This document shows positions 1 through 9,021 of a stretch of DNA of 64,000 nt, piece after piece. Numbering within the stretch: the first letter of the stretch is position 1; the number at the start of each line of letters is the position of its first letter. The notes beneath the pieces were generated by a model. That model made no database searches and was not told where the DNA came from. It was given only the letters and a program-made list of their open reading frames with translations. Source of the DNA: Paenimyroides marinum (lineage in GTDB: Bacteria > Bacteroidota > Bacteroidia > Flavobacteriales > Flavobacteriaceae); contig NZ_FNXE01000004.1 in the NCBI RefSeq assembly GCF_900108395.1, positions 62,001 to 126,000 of the forward strand, given 5' to 3'. The position numbers and the translations under genes were made by a program.

Positions 1-2
1 CC

Positions 3-1520
3 CAGATAAAAATTGGTTCTGCATTTAACTTAACCATTAAGGCAACGGCTGATGAAGGCAGCAAAGTTGTTTTTCCCAATCAAAAAGGCATAGGCCCGTT
101 TGAAGTGCTGGAACAATCTAAAGTGGATACGGTGTTAGCTGATAAAAAAATGCAGCTGACGCAAAAATATCTACTGACTCAGTTTGATGCGGGCGATTAC
201 ACCTTACCGCGTTTATCGGTTTATATCGATGGGAAAAATCATCAGACCGATTTGTTTAACATCAAAGTAACCGATGTAACTGTTGATACATTAAAACAAC
301 CAATGTACGACATTAAAGCACAAGTGGGCGGCGAAACCGATACCGATAAATTATGGAGCTATCTGGTTGCCATTGTTCTTTGCATTCTTGCGGGAATTGC
401 AGCTTATTTTGTCATAAAACGCATACAAAATAAGAATTTAACCGAGGAAGATCTGTATAAAACTCCCTTAGAAAAAGTAACCAAAAAGTTACAGCTATTA
501 GATTCTAAACGATTGGTGCTAAACGGCGACGTAAAATCGTATTATTCTGAAATGACCGATGTTATCAGAGATTATATCGAAGAAGTTTTTGAAATTCCTG
601 CTAAAGAATCAACCACATCAGAATTGATTCAACATTTGTTTCAAACCATCAAGTCAAAAAAGATACAACTATCCAAAGAAACGGTTAATGATTTAAAACG
701 CGTGTTACAAACCGCCGATTTGGTAAAATTTGCAAAATCGGAACCAATGATGAATGAAATTGAACAAGACCGCAAAATATCCGAAGTTGTTTCAGTTTCT
801 ATTGATAAAGCCATTCCGCGTTTTTCAGAAGAACAATCGGAAAGAGTTAAACTGCGGGAACGCCGCTTTAAAAAACGCAAACAAATGCGTTTGTGGATAC
901 CAATTGGTGTAACATCTTTTTTACTTTTGGTAACCGGAATTGTATACATTGTTCAGGCAGTTCGTTCGGGATATGAATGGAGTATTTTTGCATCGAACAA
1001 AAGTTTGTACGAACGCGAATGGGTAACATCTGACTACGGTTTTCCGGCAGTTATTGTAAGCACACCCGAAGCCTTAACACGTGTGCAAATGCCACAGTCC
1101 GACAAAGAAAAGCAACAGTCGCAAAGCAGTGTTTTTGCCTATTCTAACCTAAAAACACAATTAATAGTTGCAGTGGGCACAACGGCTATGCAAACCAACG
1201 ATTCTATAAATGTAGATCAAATACTGAAATACAAACTGGATATGGTTACTAAACAGTACGGTGCAAAAGATGTTACCTACAATGCCGAAGAATTTACCCA
1301 AAACGGCATTCGTGGAATTAGAGGAACAGGAACACTGGTAGCACAGAACTTTATATCGGGCGAAGCTGTTAAAATGCAGTACGACATGTACGTTTTTGTA
1401 CAGCAAAACGGCATTCAGGAAGTAAGTATCTTGTATAAAGAAGGTGATGAATACGGAGCCAAGATCGATCAGCGAATTATTGAATCCATTCAATTAAATG
1501 TAGTAAACTCAAATGAATAA
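3..1520 (+). CDS. Bat-operon membrane protein preceding batA (5' partial)
   Basis: The reading frame is open from base 3, so the true start lies outside the window and the ATG at 105 is internal. About 505 residues are visible: an extracytoplasmic N-terminal part, a membrane helix encoded near bases 350-415 (LWSYLVAIVLCILAGIAAYF), a charged cytoplasmic segment, a second helix near 891-960 and a soluble C-terminal domain. Known gene order in Bacteroidota Bat operons places a BatD-like/DUF4381-like protein immediately before BatA, which fits. It overlaps batA by 8 bp (stop at 1520, batA ATG at 1513), indicating co-translation. The two-helix layout with a C-terminal exported domain is longer than a simple DUF4381 protein. 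Function is inferred only from context: assembly of the membrane-bound Bat complex. Confidence 0.75.
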   Translation, partial: QIKIGSAFNLTIKATADEGSKVVFPNQKGIGPFEVLEQSKVDTVLADKKMQLTQKYLLTQFDAGDYTLPRLSVYIDGKNHQTDLFNIKVTDVTVDTLKQPMYDIKAQVGGETDTDKLWSYLVAIVLCILAGIAAYFVIKRIQNKNLTEEDLYKTPLEKVTKKLQLLDSKRLVLNGDVKSYYSEMTDVIRDYIEEVFEIPAKESTTSELIQHLFQTIKSKKIQLSKETVNDLKRVLQTADLVKFAKSEPMMNEIEQDRKISEVVSVSIDKAIPRFSEEQSERVKLRERRFKKRKQMRLWIPIGVTSFLLLVTGIVYIVQAVRSGYEWSIFASNKSLYEREWVTSDYGFPAVIVSTPEALTRVQMPQSDKEKQQSQSSVFAYSNLKTQLIVAVGTTAMQTNDSINVDQILKYKLDMVTKQYGAKDVTYNAEEFTQNGIRGIRGTGTLVAQNFISGEAVKMQYDMYVFVQQNGIQEVSILYKEGDEYGAKIDQRIIESIQLNVVNSNE

Positions 1521-2514
1521 TATCACTTTTTTAAATCCGAACTTTTTCTGGTTGCTTTTACTTTTATTGCCTTTAGGGTGGTATTGGTACATCAACCGAA
1601 AAAACGAAAAAGTTCCGGTAAAAATCAGCACTGTACAAGGGTTTAAAAACAAAAGCACCCTGCTTACAAAGTTATATCCGCTGCTTTTTGTGTTGCGCGC
1701 TGTTGCCTTTGCAGCATTGATTATAGCATTGGCACGCCCACAAACAATTGACAAAAGCACAAAATCTAAGATTACAAACGGTGTTGATATTGTTTTAGCA
1801 ACCGATGTTTCGGGTTCGATGCTTTCACGCGATTTAAAACCCAACCGTTTAGAAGCTTTGAAAAAAGTGGCTGCCGATTTTATTAAAGAACGGGTTGACG
1901 ACCGCTTGGGAATTGTAGTTTACGCTGCCGAGGCTTATACCAAAGCACCGGTTACAAGCGATAAAAACATGTTGTTGAACCAGTTGGCAGATATTAAATA
2001 CGACCGCATTATTCAAGACGGAACAGGAATCGGCGTGGGCTTGGCAACAGCGGTTAACCGCCTAAAAGACAGCAAAGCAAAGAGCAAAGTGGTTATTTTA
2101 ATGACCGATGGGGTAAACAATTCCGGATTAATTGATCCGCAAATGGCTGCCGATATTGCCAAAGAGTTTAAAATAAAAGTATATACTATTGGTATTGGAA
2201 CCAACGGAATGGCCGAAACTCCGGTTTCAATCAAACCAAACGGCGAATTGGAATACAAGCGAATGAAGGTTGAAATTGATGAAAATCTGATGAAAAGCAT
2301 CGCTCAAAAAACCGGAGGAAAATATTTCCGTGCTACCGATACCAAGCGTTTAGAGAATATTTATGATGAAATCAATCAGTTAGAAAAAACAAAAATCGAC
2401 GAACAAAAGTTCGTTCAACGTACCGAATTATTCCGTCCGTTAGCACTTTTAGCATTGATTTTATTATTGATTGAGTTTATTTCAAGAAAAACATTATTTA
2501 AAGGATTTGTTTAA
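1513..2514 (+). CDS. batA: BatA, von Willebrand factor A domain membrane protein
   Basis: A 333-residue protein with two N-terminal membrane helices (about residues 10-27 and 55-75), a vWA domain and a C-terminal helix (about 308-325). The MIDAS metal-site motif DxSxS is intact as D98-V-S100-G-S102, and the later MIDAS aspartate is in LMTDGVNNSG. BatA proteins are components of the Bacteroides aerotolerance system; the vWA domain is thought to bind partners in or near the periplasm. It starts inside the end of the previous gene and is followed after 1 bp by batB, so the operon is tightly coupled. Confidence 0.93.
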   Translation: MNNITFLNPNFFWLLLLLLPLGWYWYINRKNEKVPVKISTVQGFKNKSTLLTKLYPLLFVLRAVAFAALIIALARPQTIDKSTKSKITNGVDIVLATDVSGSMLSRDLKPNRLEALKKVAADFIKERVDDRLGIVVYAAEAYTKAPVTSDKNMLLNQLADIKYDRIIQDGTGIGVGLATAVNRLKDSKAKSKVVILMTDGVNNSGLIDPQMAADIAKEFKIKVYTIGIGTNGMAETPVSIKPNGELEYKRMKVEIDENLMKSIAQKTGGKYFRATDTKRLENIYDEINQLEKTKIDEQKFVQRTELFRPLALLALILLLIEFISRKTLFKGFV

Positions 2515-2515
2515 A

Positions 2516-3550
2516 ATGTGGGGATTAGATACACCTTTTTATTTCTATTTGTTGCTGTTAATTCCAATATTAATAGCCGTTTACCTGTGGAATACCGTTT
2601 GGAAAAAAAAGAAAATCGCTGAGTTTGGTTCTGGTAATTATCTAAAGCGTTTAGCTCCCGAAGCCTCAACAACAAGCAAACCTTTAATTAAAATGATATT
2701 ATTGGCGGCAACCGTTTTCGCATTGATAATTGCCTTGGTAAACCCGAAATTCGGAACACGGATAGAAACCGTTAAACGCCAGGGGGTTGATATTGTTTTT
2801 GCCATCGATGTTTCTAAAAGTATGCTGGCAGAAGATATTGCACCGTCGCGTTTGGGAAAAACCAAACAACTGGCATCGCAAATCATCAATAATTTGGCAT
2901 CAGACCGCATCGGGATTGTAGGTTATGCCGGATCAGCATTTCCAATGTTGCCCATTACGACCGATTACAGCATGGCAAAAATGTATATTCAGGATATGCA
3001 TACCGATATGGTTTCGAGCATGGGAACGGCTTTGCGTGAAGCGATTGAAGTGGGCAGCAATTATTTCGACGATCCTAAAACCAGCAAAGTGATGATTTTG
3101 ATTTCTGACGGAGAAGATCACGGCGAAGGAATTAACGAAGCTATTGCAATGGCTGAGGACAAAGGTATCAAAATTATTACTATTGGTGTGGGAACGCCCG
3201 AAGGTGGTCAAATTCCGATCAAGCAAAACGGCAGAACCATCGATTATAAAAAAGATGTTGACGGATCAACAGTTGTTACCAAATTAAACGATGCCACGTT
3301 AAAAGAAATTGCAGAAAAAACCGGTGGTGTTTTTATGTACGGTAGCAAAACCGATGAAGTACTGCAATTGGTAGACCAAACATTGCAAAAAATTGAAAAA
3401 ACCGATTTTGAATCACAACAAATTGCCGATTTTCAGTCGCAGTTTCAATGGTTTATTGGCTTGGCATTGTTGTTATTAATTATTGATAGCTTGGTATTGG
3501 AACGACGTACAGCCTGGATGAAAAAAATAAATTTATTTAACGAGAAATAA
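2516..3550 (+). CDS. batB: BatB, von Willebrand factor A domain membrane protein
   Basis: A 344-residue paralogue of BatA. The frame is open to 2471, but the ATG at 2516 directly after the batA stop (TAA then one base) gives the expected start with an N-terminal helix (FYFYLLLLIPILIAVYLW). The MIDAS motif is intact at D98, S100 and S102 (DVSKSM), at exactly the residue numbers seen in BatA, and LISDGEDHG carries the later metal aspartate. A C-terminal helix lies near residues 305-330. BatA and BatB pairs in tandem are the normal arrangement. It is separated from batC by 1 bp. Confidence 0.93.
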   Translation: MWGLDTPFYFYLLLLIPILIAVYLWNTVWKKKKIAEFGSGNYLKRLAPEASTTSKPLIKMILLAATVFALIIALVNPKFGTRIETVKRQGVDIVFAIDVSKSMLAEDIAPSRLGKTKQLASQIINNLASDRIGIVGYAGSAFPMLPITTDYSMAKMYIQDMHTDMVSSMGTALREAIEVGSNYFDDPKTSKVMILISDGEDHGEGINEAIAMAEDKGIKIITIGVGTPEGGQIPIKQNGRTIDYKKDVDGSTVVTKLNDATLKEIAEKTGGVFMYGSKTDEVLQLVDQTLQKIEKTDFESQQIADFQSQFQWFIGLALLLLIIDSLVLERRTAWMKKINLFNEK

Positions 3551-3551
3551 C

Positions 3552-4352
3552 ATGAAACACTTTTGGTACATAACCCTATTACAAATAGTTCTACTGAATG
3601 CTGTTCAGGCACAATCGTATAAATCGCAGTTAGCAGACGGTAACCAGAGTTTTGGTGTAAAAAACTATACCAAAGCAGAGCAAACGTATCGTAAAGCATC
3701 GGCAAAAGAAAAACAAAATACGGCGGCTAATTACAACAAAGCCAACAGCATTTACAGAATTCAGTCGATGAACGAAGCCGTTTCATCATATCAAACTGCA
3801 TTAAAATCAGCAAAAACAAAAGAAGAAAAACATCAGATATTTCATAATATGGGCAATGCCTTTATGAAACTGAAAGATTACGGAAATGCCATAGAAGCCT
3901 ATAAAAATGCGTTACGAAATAATCCGAATGACGAACAAACCCGCTACAATTATGCATTAGCAAAAAAAATGCAGAAAGAAAATCCTGACCAGAATAAAGA
4001 TGACAAGCAAAATCAGGATCAAAACAAAGACAAAAACAAAGATCAGAATAAGGATCAACAAAAGAAAGACGACCAAAAAGACAAAAACGATCAAGACAAA
4101 GATCAAAAAGACGATAAAGGCGATCAGGATAAAAAGGATCAGAAAGATCAGCAAAACAAAGACGGACAAGACGACAAGGAAAAACAACAACCGAAACCAA
4201 ATCCACAACAACAAAAACAAGAGCAATCCAGACAACAAATGGAAAACATGCTGAAAGCTATAGACAACCACGAACAAGGCGTGCGTGAACGTATTCAGGG
4301 TCGCGAACAAAAAGGACAACCGGTTACATCTCCAACACAAAAAGATTGGTAA
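3552..4352 (+). CDS. batC: BatC, TPR protein with long charged low-complexity tail
   Basis: A 266-residue exported protein with an N-terminal signal peptide ending near AVQAQ, TPR repeats over about residues 30-140 (for example GNAFMKLKDYGNAIEAYKNA) and then roughly 100 residues made almost only of K, D, Q and N (about 138-235). BatC is the TPR member of the Bat complex and presumably scaffolds the vWA proteins in the periplasm. The tail is encoded by short A-rich near-repeats such as AAAGATCAG, a pattern that expands and contracts by slippage. The long antisense frames over this stretch are artefacts of that composition. It is followed directly by batD. Confidence 0.88.
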   Translation: MKHFWYITLLQIVLLNAVQAQSYKSQLADGNQSFGVKNYTKAEQTYRKASAKEKQNTAANYNKANSIYRIQSMNEAVSSYQTALKSAKTKEEKHQIFHNMGNAFMKLKDYGNAIEAYKNALRNNPNDEQTRYNYALAKKMQKENPDQNKDDKQNQDQNKDKNKDQNKDQQKKDDQKDKNDQDKDQKDDKGDQDKKDQKDQQNKDGQDDKEKQQPKPNPQQQKQEQSRQQMENMLKAIDNHEQGVRERIQGREQKGQPVTSPTQKDW

Positions 4353-4357
4353 AAACT

Positions 4358-6190
4358 ATGTACACAAAATATTTTACATACACGTTTTTAGCTTTTTTTA
4401 CAAGCATTGCTACTTGGGCACAGTTCCAGTTGAAAACCCAGGTAAGCAGTCAGTCTATGGGAATTAATCAGGTTCTTGAAGTACGTTTTGTAATGACCGG
4501 AGATGCCGATGATTTTAAACGTCCTGCTTTTGAAAACTTTGAGGTTGTTGGCGGACCAATGCAATCAATAAGCCACAGTTGGGTAAACGGCAAAACCAGT
4601 ATGGAAAAAAGTGTTTCGTTTTTTGTTCAGCCAAAAAAGAAAGGAACGTTAACCATTGGTTCGGCTTCGGTTGTATTTGAAGACAAAGTATATAAATCAC
4701 AACCTGTAACCATTCAGGTTGGTGATGCCGTGCAGGAACAACCTCGCCAACAACAACGACGCAGAGATCCTTTTTCGATCTTTGATGAAATGGAAGAAGA
4801 ATTTTTCCGTCGTCAACGTCAGCAACAGCCACAACTTCCAAAAAACATGGGCGAAGGTATTCATTTGGTCGCAAAGGTTTCAAAAAGCAGCGCCTATGTC
4901 AACGAACCAATAACTATTGAGTACGGATTATACGTAAGCGATCGGGCAGGTTTTAATACAATGAACGTAAAGCAAATGCCTAAATACGAGAACTTCTGGA
5001 ATCACATGATTGAAGAAAAACAAATGCAGGTAACTCGTGCAGAACTAAACGGCAAAAGTTACAGGTATCTTCCATTACAAAAAGCGGTATTATTACCTCA
5101 AAAAGACGGTACATTAAGAATTGACCCATTGGAAATCGAATTAGAAGAACAATACTTCACCGGCAATGTGGATGTTTTTGGAGCACCCGAATTGGGGCTT
5201 CGTAAAAAAACATATTCATCGGGTGCAAAAACCATTCAGGTAAAACCATTACCGTTAGACAAACAACCTGAGGGATATACCGGAGCTGTAGGCTCTTTTA
5301 ACTTTAAAGTGCAGGCAAACAAAACATCGTTAAAAGCCAATGAACCTTTAGAGTTAACCGTAACTGTTCAGGGAAAAGGTAATTTAGATTTATTGACTTT
5401 ACCAAAACCTGTAGCACCAAACGCTTTAGAATTGTACGATCCTGAAAAGATAAACAAGGTATCAAAAAGTATTTCGGCAGGAATGGAAGGTACAAAAACC
5501 GAAAAATATGTCATTGTGCCGCAATACAAAGGTACATATACCATTGAACCGCTGACTTTTTCGTATTTTGATACCGCTTCCAAAAGTTATAAAACCATTA
5601 CATCCGATTCATTAACCATTGAAGTAACCGAAGGACCTGAATTACCTACCAACACTCCGGCGAACACAAAAGCTGAAGTAGTAAGCAAACAAGAAATGCA
5701 GCCTTTAAACGGCAATATAGAATGGTTTAACGGTAATTTCATCACGCAAAGCAAATCGTTTTATGCGTGGTGGTTAGCACCTCTATTGCTTTTGCCTACT
5801 GTTTTTGCAGCTAAGAACATCCGAGATAAAAAAGCGGGCGACGTTACCGGAAACAAATTAAAGACGAGCAACAAACTGGCTAAAAAATATCTGTCTGAAG
5901 CAAAAAAACAAATCGGAAACAAAGAAGCATTTTATGAAGCTTTAGAACGCTGTTTGCACAATTATCTGAAAGCCCGGTTAAAGATAGAAACATCAGAACT
6001 AAGCAACGACACCATCACTAAATTATTGTCAGATAACGGAATCAATCAAGAGGATATTTCTACCTTTTTATCAATAAAAACCACTTGCGAAATGGCCCGA
6101 TATGCACAAATGGACATTCAAACCATGCAGAACGATTACGATTTGGCAGTGCAGTTAATCAGTTCAATCGACAAACAAATTAAAAAGTAA
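4358..6190 (+). CDS. batD: BatD, large exported Bat-complex protein
   Basis: A 610-residue protein. A TTG at 4346 would overlap batC, but the ATG at 4358 begins a clean signal peptide (MYTKYFTYTFLAFFTSIATW then AQ), so I start there. The exported part has the repeated beta-sandwich modules typical of BatD (about residues 20-440), a Q/R-rich stretch near 140-160, one membrane helix near 470-490 (AWWLAPLLLLPTVFA) and a cytoplasmic helical C-terminus. BatD is the largest partner in Bat complexes and is inferred to bind BatA/B. The spacing of 5 bp to batC and 1 bp to batE supports one transcript. Confidence 0.9.
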   Translation: MYTKYFTYTFLAFFTSIATWAQFQLKTQVSSQSMGINQVLEVRFVMTGDADDFKRPAFENFEVVGGPMQSISHSWVNGKTSMEKSVSFFVQPKKKGTLTIGSASVVFEDKVYKSQPVTIQVGDAVQEQPRQQQRRRDPFSIFDEMEEEFFRRQRQQQPQLPKNMGEGIHLVAKVSKSSAYVNEPITIEYGLYVSDRAGFNTMNVKQMPKYENFWNHMIEEKQMQVTRAELNGKSYRYLPLQKAVLLPQKDGTLRIDPLEIELEEQYFTGNVDVFGAPELGLRKKTYSSGAKTIQVKPLPLDKQPEGYTGAVGSFNFKVQANKTSLKANEPLELTVTVQGKGNLDLLTLPKPVAPNALELYDPEKINKVSKSISAGMEGTKTEKYVIVPQYKGTYTIEPLTFSYFDTASKSYKTITSDSLTIEVTEGPELPTNTPANTKAEVVSKQEMQPLNGNIEWFNGNFITQSKSFYAWWLAPLLLLPTVFAAKNIRDKKAGDVTGNKLKTSNKLAKKYLSEAKKQIGNKEAFYEALERCLHNYLKARLKIETSELSNDTITKLLSDNGINQEDISTFLSIKTTCEMARYAQMDIQTMQNDYDLAVQLISSIDKQIKK

Positions 6191-6191
6191 A

Positions 6192-6950
6192 ATGAAACAA
6201 CTGTTGGTATTTTTCTTAAGTTTTTGCTTTTCTTATGCGGTATCGGCACAAGAAAACAACGAGGTGCTTTTTAACAAAGGAATGGACGCTTTTAATCAGA
6301 AAGATTATGCTACATCGGTTAAAATATTTAATGATTTGGTTAAAATAGATTCGCTAAATTCGGTGTTGCATTACAATTTGGGTACCGCCTATCTGCACAT
6401 GCAAAATACCGGATTAAGCATTTACCATTTAGAAAAATCGCTGAAATTACAACCAGGCTATGAACCGGCACGCATTAACCTGAATTTTGCCGAAAAACTA
6501 AAAACCAAAGTTACCAAAGGCAATTTACCCATACCGCAACAACAAATGTTGTATAGTGTATTCAATTTTTTAAAGCCTAATTCATGGGCATACCTTGCAA
6601 TTGGAAGTATGGTATTAAGCGTTTTAGTATTAATCGGTTATCGGTTCAGTCAAAATGCAACTGCCAAAAAACTACTTTTTGCAACAAGCATTTTTCTATT
6701 GATTGTAAGTACCGGCAGCTATTTCATATCTGAAAATCAATCAGGTTATCTGTTGTCAAATCATTATGTTATTATAAAAGACACAGATGTTGTGTTGATG
6801 CAAGAACCCAGAACGGTATCAAAAATTACTTCAACTTTAACCGAAGGCGACAAAGCTTTTATCAAAGAAGAAACCAATCAATGGGTTAAAATTCAGTTAC
6901 AAAACGATACGATTGGCTGGGTAGAAAAAAACAACGTATTGATGTATTAG
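6192..6950 (+). CDS. batE: BatE, TPR and SH3-like domain protein
   Basis: A 252-residue protein with a signal peptide (cleavage near VSAQ), TPR repeats over about residues 25-110, two membrane helices (about 133-150 and 158-178) and a C-terminal bacterial SH3 domain of about 60 residues with the pattern DTDVVLMQEPRTVSK and WVKIQLQNDTIGWVEK. This TPR-TM-TM-SH3 layout is diagnostic of BatE. It is the last gene of the operon, and a rho-independent terminator begins 6 bases after its stop. Confidence 0.9.
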   Translation: MKQLLVFFLSFCFSYAVSAQENNEVLFNKGMDAFNQKDYATSVKIFNDLVKIDSLNSVLHYNLGTAYLHMQNTGLSIYHLEKSLKLQPGYEPARINLNFAEKLKTKVTKGNLPIPQQQMLYSVFNFLKPNSWAYLAIGSMVLSVLVLIGYRFSQNATAKKLLFATSIFLLIVSTGSYFISENQSGYLLSNHYVIIKDTDVVLMQEPRTVSKITSTLTEGDKAFIKEETNQWVKIQLQNDTIGWVEKNNVLMY

Positions 6951-6955
6951 CATTT

Positions 6956-6984
6956 GGTAAGACGACGGTCTTGCCATTTTTTTT
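6956..6984 (+). terminator. Rho-independent terminator of the bat operon
   Basis: An 8-bp stem (GGTAAGAC / GTCTTGCC, one G-T pair) with a 4-nt loop GACG is followed by A and eight T residues. It sits just after the batE stop and 24 bases before the next start codon. Confidence 0.85.
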
Positions 6985-7007
6985 GTAACTTTATCAAAAG
7001 ATTTATC

Positions 7008-8306
7008 ATGATTTCAGATACTCCGGATACCATATTAGAAACTCTTGAATGTTCCTTTTTTAAATGGCGTGATTTTACGTTGACCGATCGCATTGCGGTT
7101 TTGCAGAATATCAAAAACCGTTTGCTTGAAAAAAAGTACGATTATGCACACGCCATCACCACCGATATGAACAAACCCATTCAGCAAGCTATTGCCGAAG
7201 TTGAAAAATGTGCCTATTTATGTGATTACTATATAGAAAACGCACCACATTTTTTAAAAAATCAGGAAGTAAAAACCGGATGGAGCAAGAGCTATATCAA
7301 TTTTCGTCCGTTGGGAGTGTTGTTAGGTGTAATGCCCTGGAATTTTCCGTTTTGGCAAGTTTTTCGTTTTGTAGTTCCTAGTTTGCTGACAGGAAATGTA
7401 TTTGCAGTAAAACACGCCAGTAACGCGCCTTTAAGTGCCAAAGCTTTAGAAGAGGTTTTTAATAGTGACACCATTGATTTTTCGGTTTACAAAAATCTTT
7501 CTATAAAAAGTAATGAAGTATCCAATGTGATTTCCAATCCAATTATTAAGGCCGTTTCATTAACAGGAAGTGAAAATGCGGGAAGATCGGTTGCCGAAAC
7601 TGCCGGGAGACATCTGAAAAAATGCGTATTGGAATTAGGCGGAAGCAATACGTTTATCGTTTTAAATGATGCCGATCTGGAATATGCTGCCACAAAAGCG
7701 GTGAGTGCCCGTATGCAAAACGCCGGTCAAAGCTGTATTGCCGGAAAGCGTTTTTTGATACAGGAAGCTATTTATGAGCAATTTGTTGACTTATTTAAAC
7801 AGAAATTAGACACTTTAATTATCGGAGATAAATACGACGAAAAAGTAACATTTGGTGCAATGGCACGCGAGGATCTGGCTGTTGAATTAGAAAAGCAACT
7901 GTTAGACAGCGTGGCAATGGGAGCAAAAATTATTGCCGGTGGCAAACGCAACGATGCTTTTTTTGAACCTACTTTAGTTACCAATGTTACGGTGGATATG
8001 CCTGTTTTTAAAGAAGAAACATTTGGGCCTTTAGCTGCAATGATTCCTTTTAAAACGATAGAAAATGCTGTGGAATTAAGTAATTCTTCGAATTTTGGAT
8101 TGGGAGCCAGTATCTTTACTTCCCAACCGGAGCAACTTAATGATTATTTACATTTGTTTGATGAAGGGGCTTTGTTCATTAACGAAATGGTAGTTTCAGA
8201 TCCCCATTTACCTTTTGGCGGTATTAAAAATTCAGGCTACGGACGGGAATTATCCCATTTTGCCTTGTACGAATTTGCCAATATTCAAACAGTGGTTGTG
8301 AAATAG
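7008..8306 (+). CDS. NAD(P)-dependent aldehyde dehydrogenase, succinate-semialdehyde dehydrogenase-like
   Basis: A 432-residue aldehyde dehydrogenase. The frame is open from 6954, but those bases are the bat terminator; the ATG at 7008 gives the usual family start. Visible motifs: MPWNFPFWQ (N112, oxyanion side), VSLTGSENAGR (cofactor fold), VLELGGSNTFIVL with the general-base E209, NAGQSCIAGKRF with catalytic C243, and EETFGPLA. The short length and the motif set resemble the GabD/Sad (YneI-like) branch that oxidises succinate semialdehyde to succinate; substrate is inferred. Its stop is only 4 bp from the convergent recO stop, with no hairpin between them. Confidence 0.85.
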   Translation: MISDTPDTILETLECSFFKWRDFTLTDRIAVLQNIKNRLLEKKYDYAHAITTDMNKPIQQAIAEVEKCAYLCDYYIENAPHFLKNQEVKTGWSKSYINFRPLGVLLGVMPWNFPFWQVFRFVVPSLLTGNVFAVKHASNAPLSAKALEEVFNSDTIDFSVYKNLSIKSNEVSNVISNPIIKAVSLTGSENAGRSVAETAGRHLKKCVLELGGSNTFIVLNDADLEYAATKAVSARMQNAGQSCIAGKRFLIQEAIYEQFVDLFKQKLDTLIIGDKYDEKVTFGAMAREDLAVELEKQLLDSVAMGAKIIAGGKRNDAFFEPTLVTNVTVDMPVFKEETFGPLAAMIPFKTIENAVELSNSSNFGLGASIFTSQPEQLNDYLHLFDEGALFINEMVVSDPHLPFGGIKNSGYGRELSHFALYEFANIQTVVVK

Positions 8307-8310
8307 TTTC

Positions 8311-9021
8311 CTAAAACAATTCTGATAAGATTTCTATCGATTTTACAGGTTTAAAACCTACAATATGTGTTTCAAAATACAAAAGTAATAATTTTAATAA
8401 GGTCTTACGCTCGGTATTTGTTAAATGAATTCTTTTTTCGGTCAATGACAATTTAAACACTTTTCGGAATAAATCTGTTTCGTCTTCATTAAAACAATTT
8501 GGAGTGTATTGCATGGTAAAACTACCCTCGTTCGGATTGAAATATAAAGAATCTTTGTCTGAATCGTCGGGATAAAATCCTAAATATTTGGTAATCTTCA
8601 ACAAGAACCACAAGTGAAAATCTGCATAAAATTCATGTTCATCAAACCAAATCAAGGTGGTTTTTAAAAACAAAAAAAATTCGTTATTCGGCTGTTCTTC
8701 TTTAACGGCATGGCTTAATATTTCAGCCAGAAAAATACTCACGCTGTTTTTATAAAACTGTAAAGAAATGGTTGTATAGGGATACATCAGTTTTAATTCG
8801 TTGATATATTCTAACGAACCTTTATTTTTATGAACGGCGTCGATAAACAAAAGGTTCAACGGCTGAAAATAAGCACTGTTTAAACTTTTGTTTTTAGCTG
8901 AAAATGCATTGCGAATAAAATAGGTCTTTAAACCAAAATCTCGTGTAAAACACCTTACTACCAGGCTTTTTTCCTGATAACGTAGTGCACTTAAAACAAC
9001 AGCTTCGGTTTTAACCTGCAT
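8311..9021 (-). CDS. recO: DNA repair protein RecO
   Basis: A 236-residue protein with the RecO N-terminal OB-fold start (MQVKTEAVVLSALRYQEKSL, VVRCFTRDFG) and the helical C-terminal region. RecO loads RecA onto SSB-coated DNA together with RecR. The zinc-binding cysteines present in some RecO proteins are not evident. Its ATG overlaps the porZ stop codon (TAATG on the minus strand), so the two genes are translationally coupled. Confidence 0.9.
   Translation of the reverse strand: MQVKTEAVVLSALRYQEKSLVVRCFTRDFGLKTYFIRNAFSAKNKSLNSAYFQPLNLLFIDAVHKNKGSLEYINELKLMYPYTTISLQFYKNSVSIFLAEILSHAVKEEQPNNEFFLFLKTTLIWFDEHEFYADFHLWFLLKITKYLGFYPDDSDKDSLYFNPNEGSFTMQYTPNCFNEDETDLFRKVFKLSLTEKRIHLTNTERKTLLKLLLLYFETHIVGFKPVKSIEILSELF

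Noticed and set aside
3862..4340. Long antisense open frames over batC
   Set aside because: They arise from the K/D/Q/N low-complexity codons on the plus strand and give leucine/valine/phenylalanine-only proteins with no start context.
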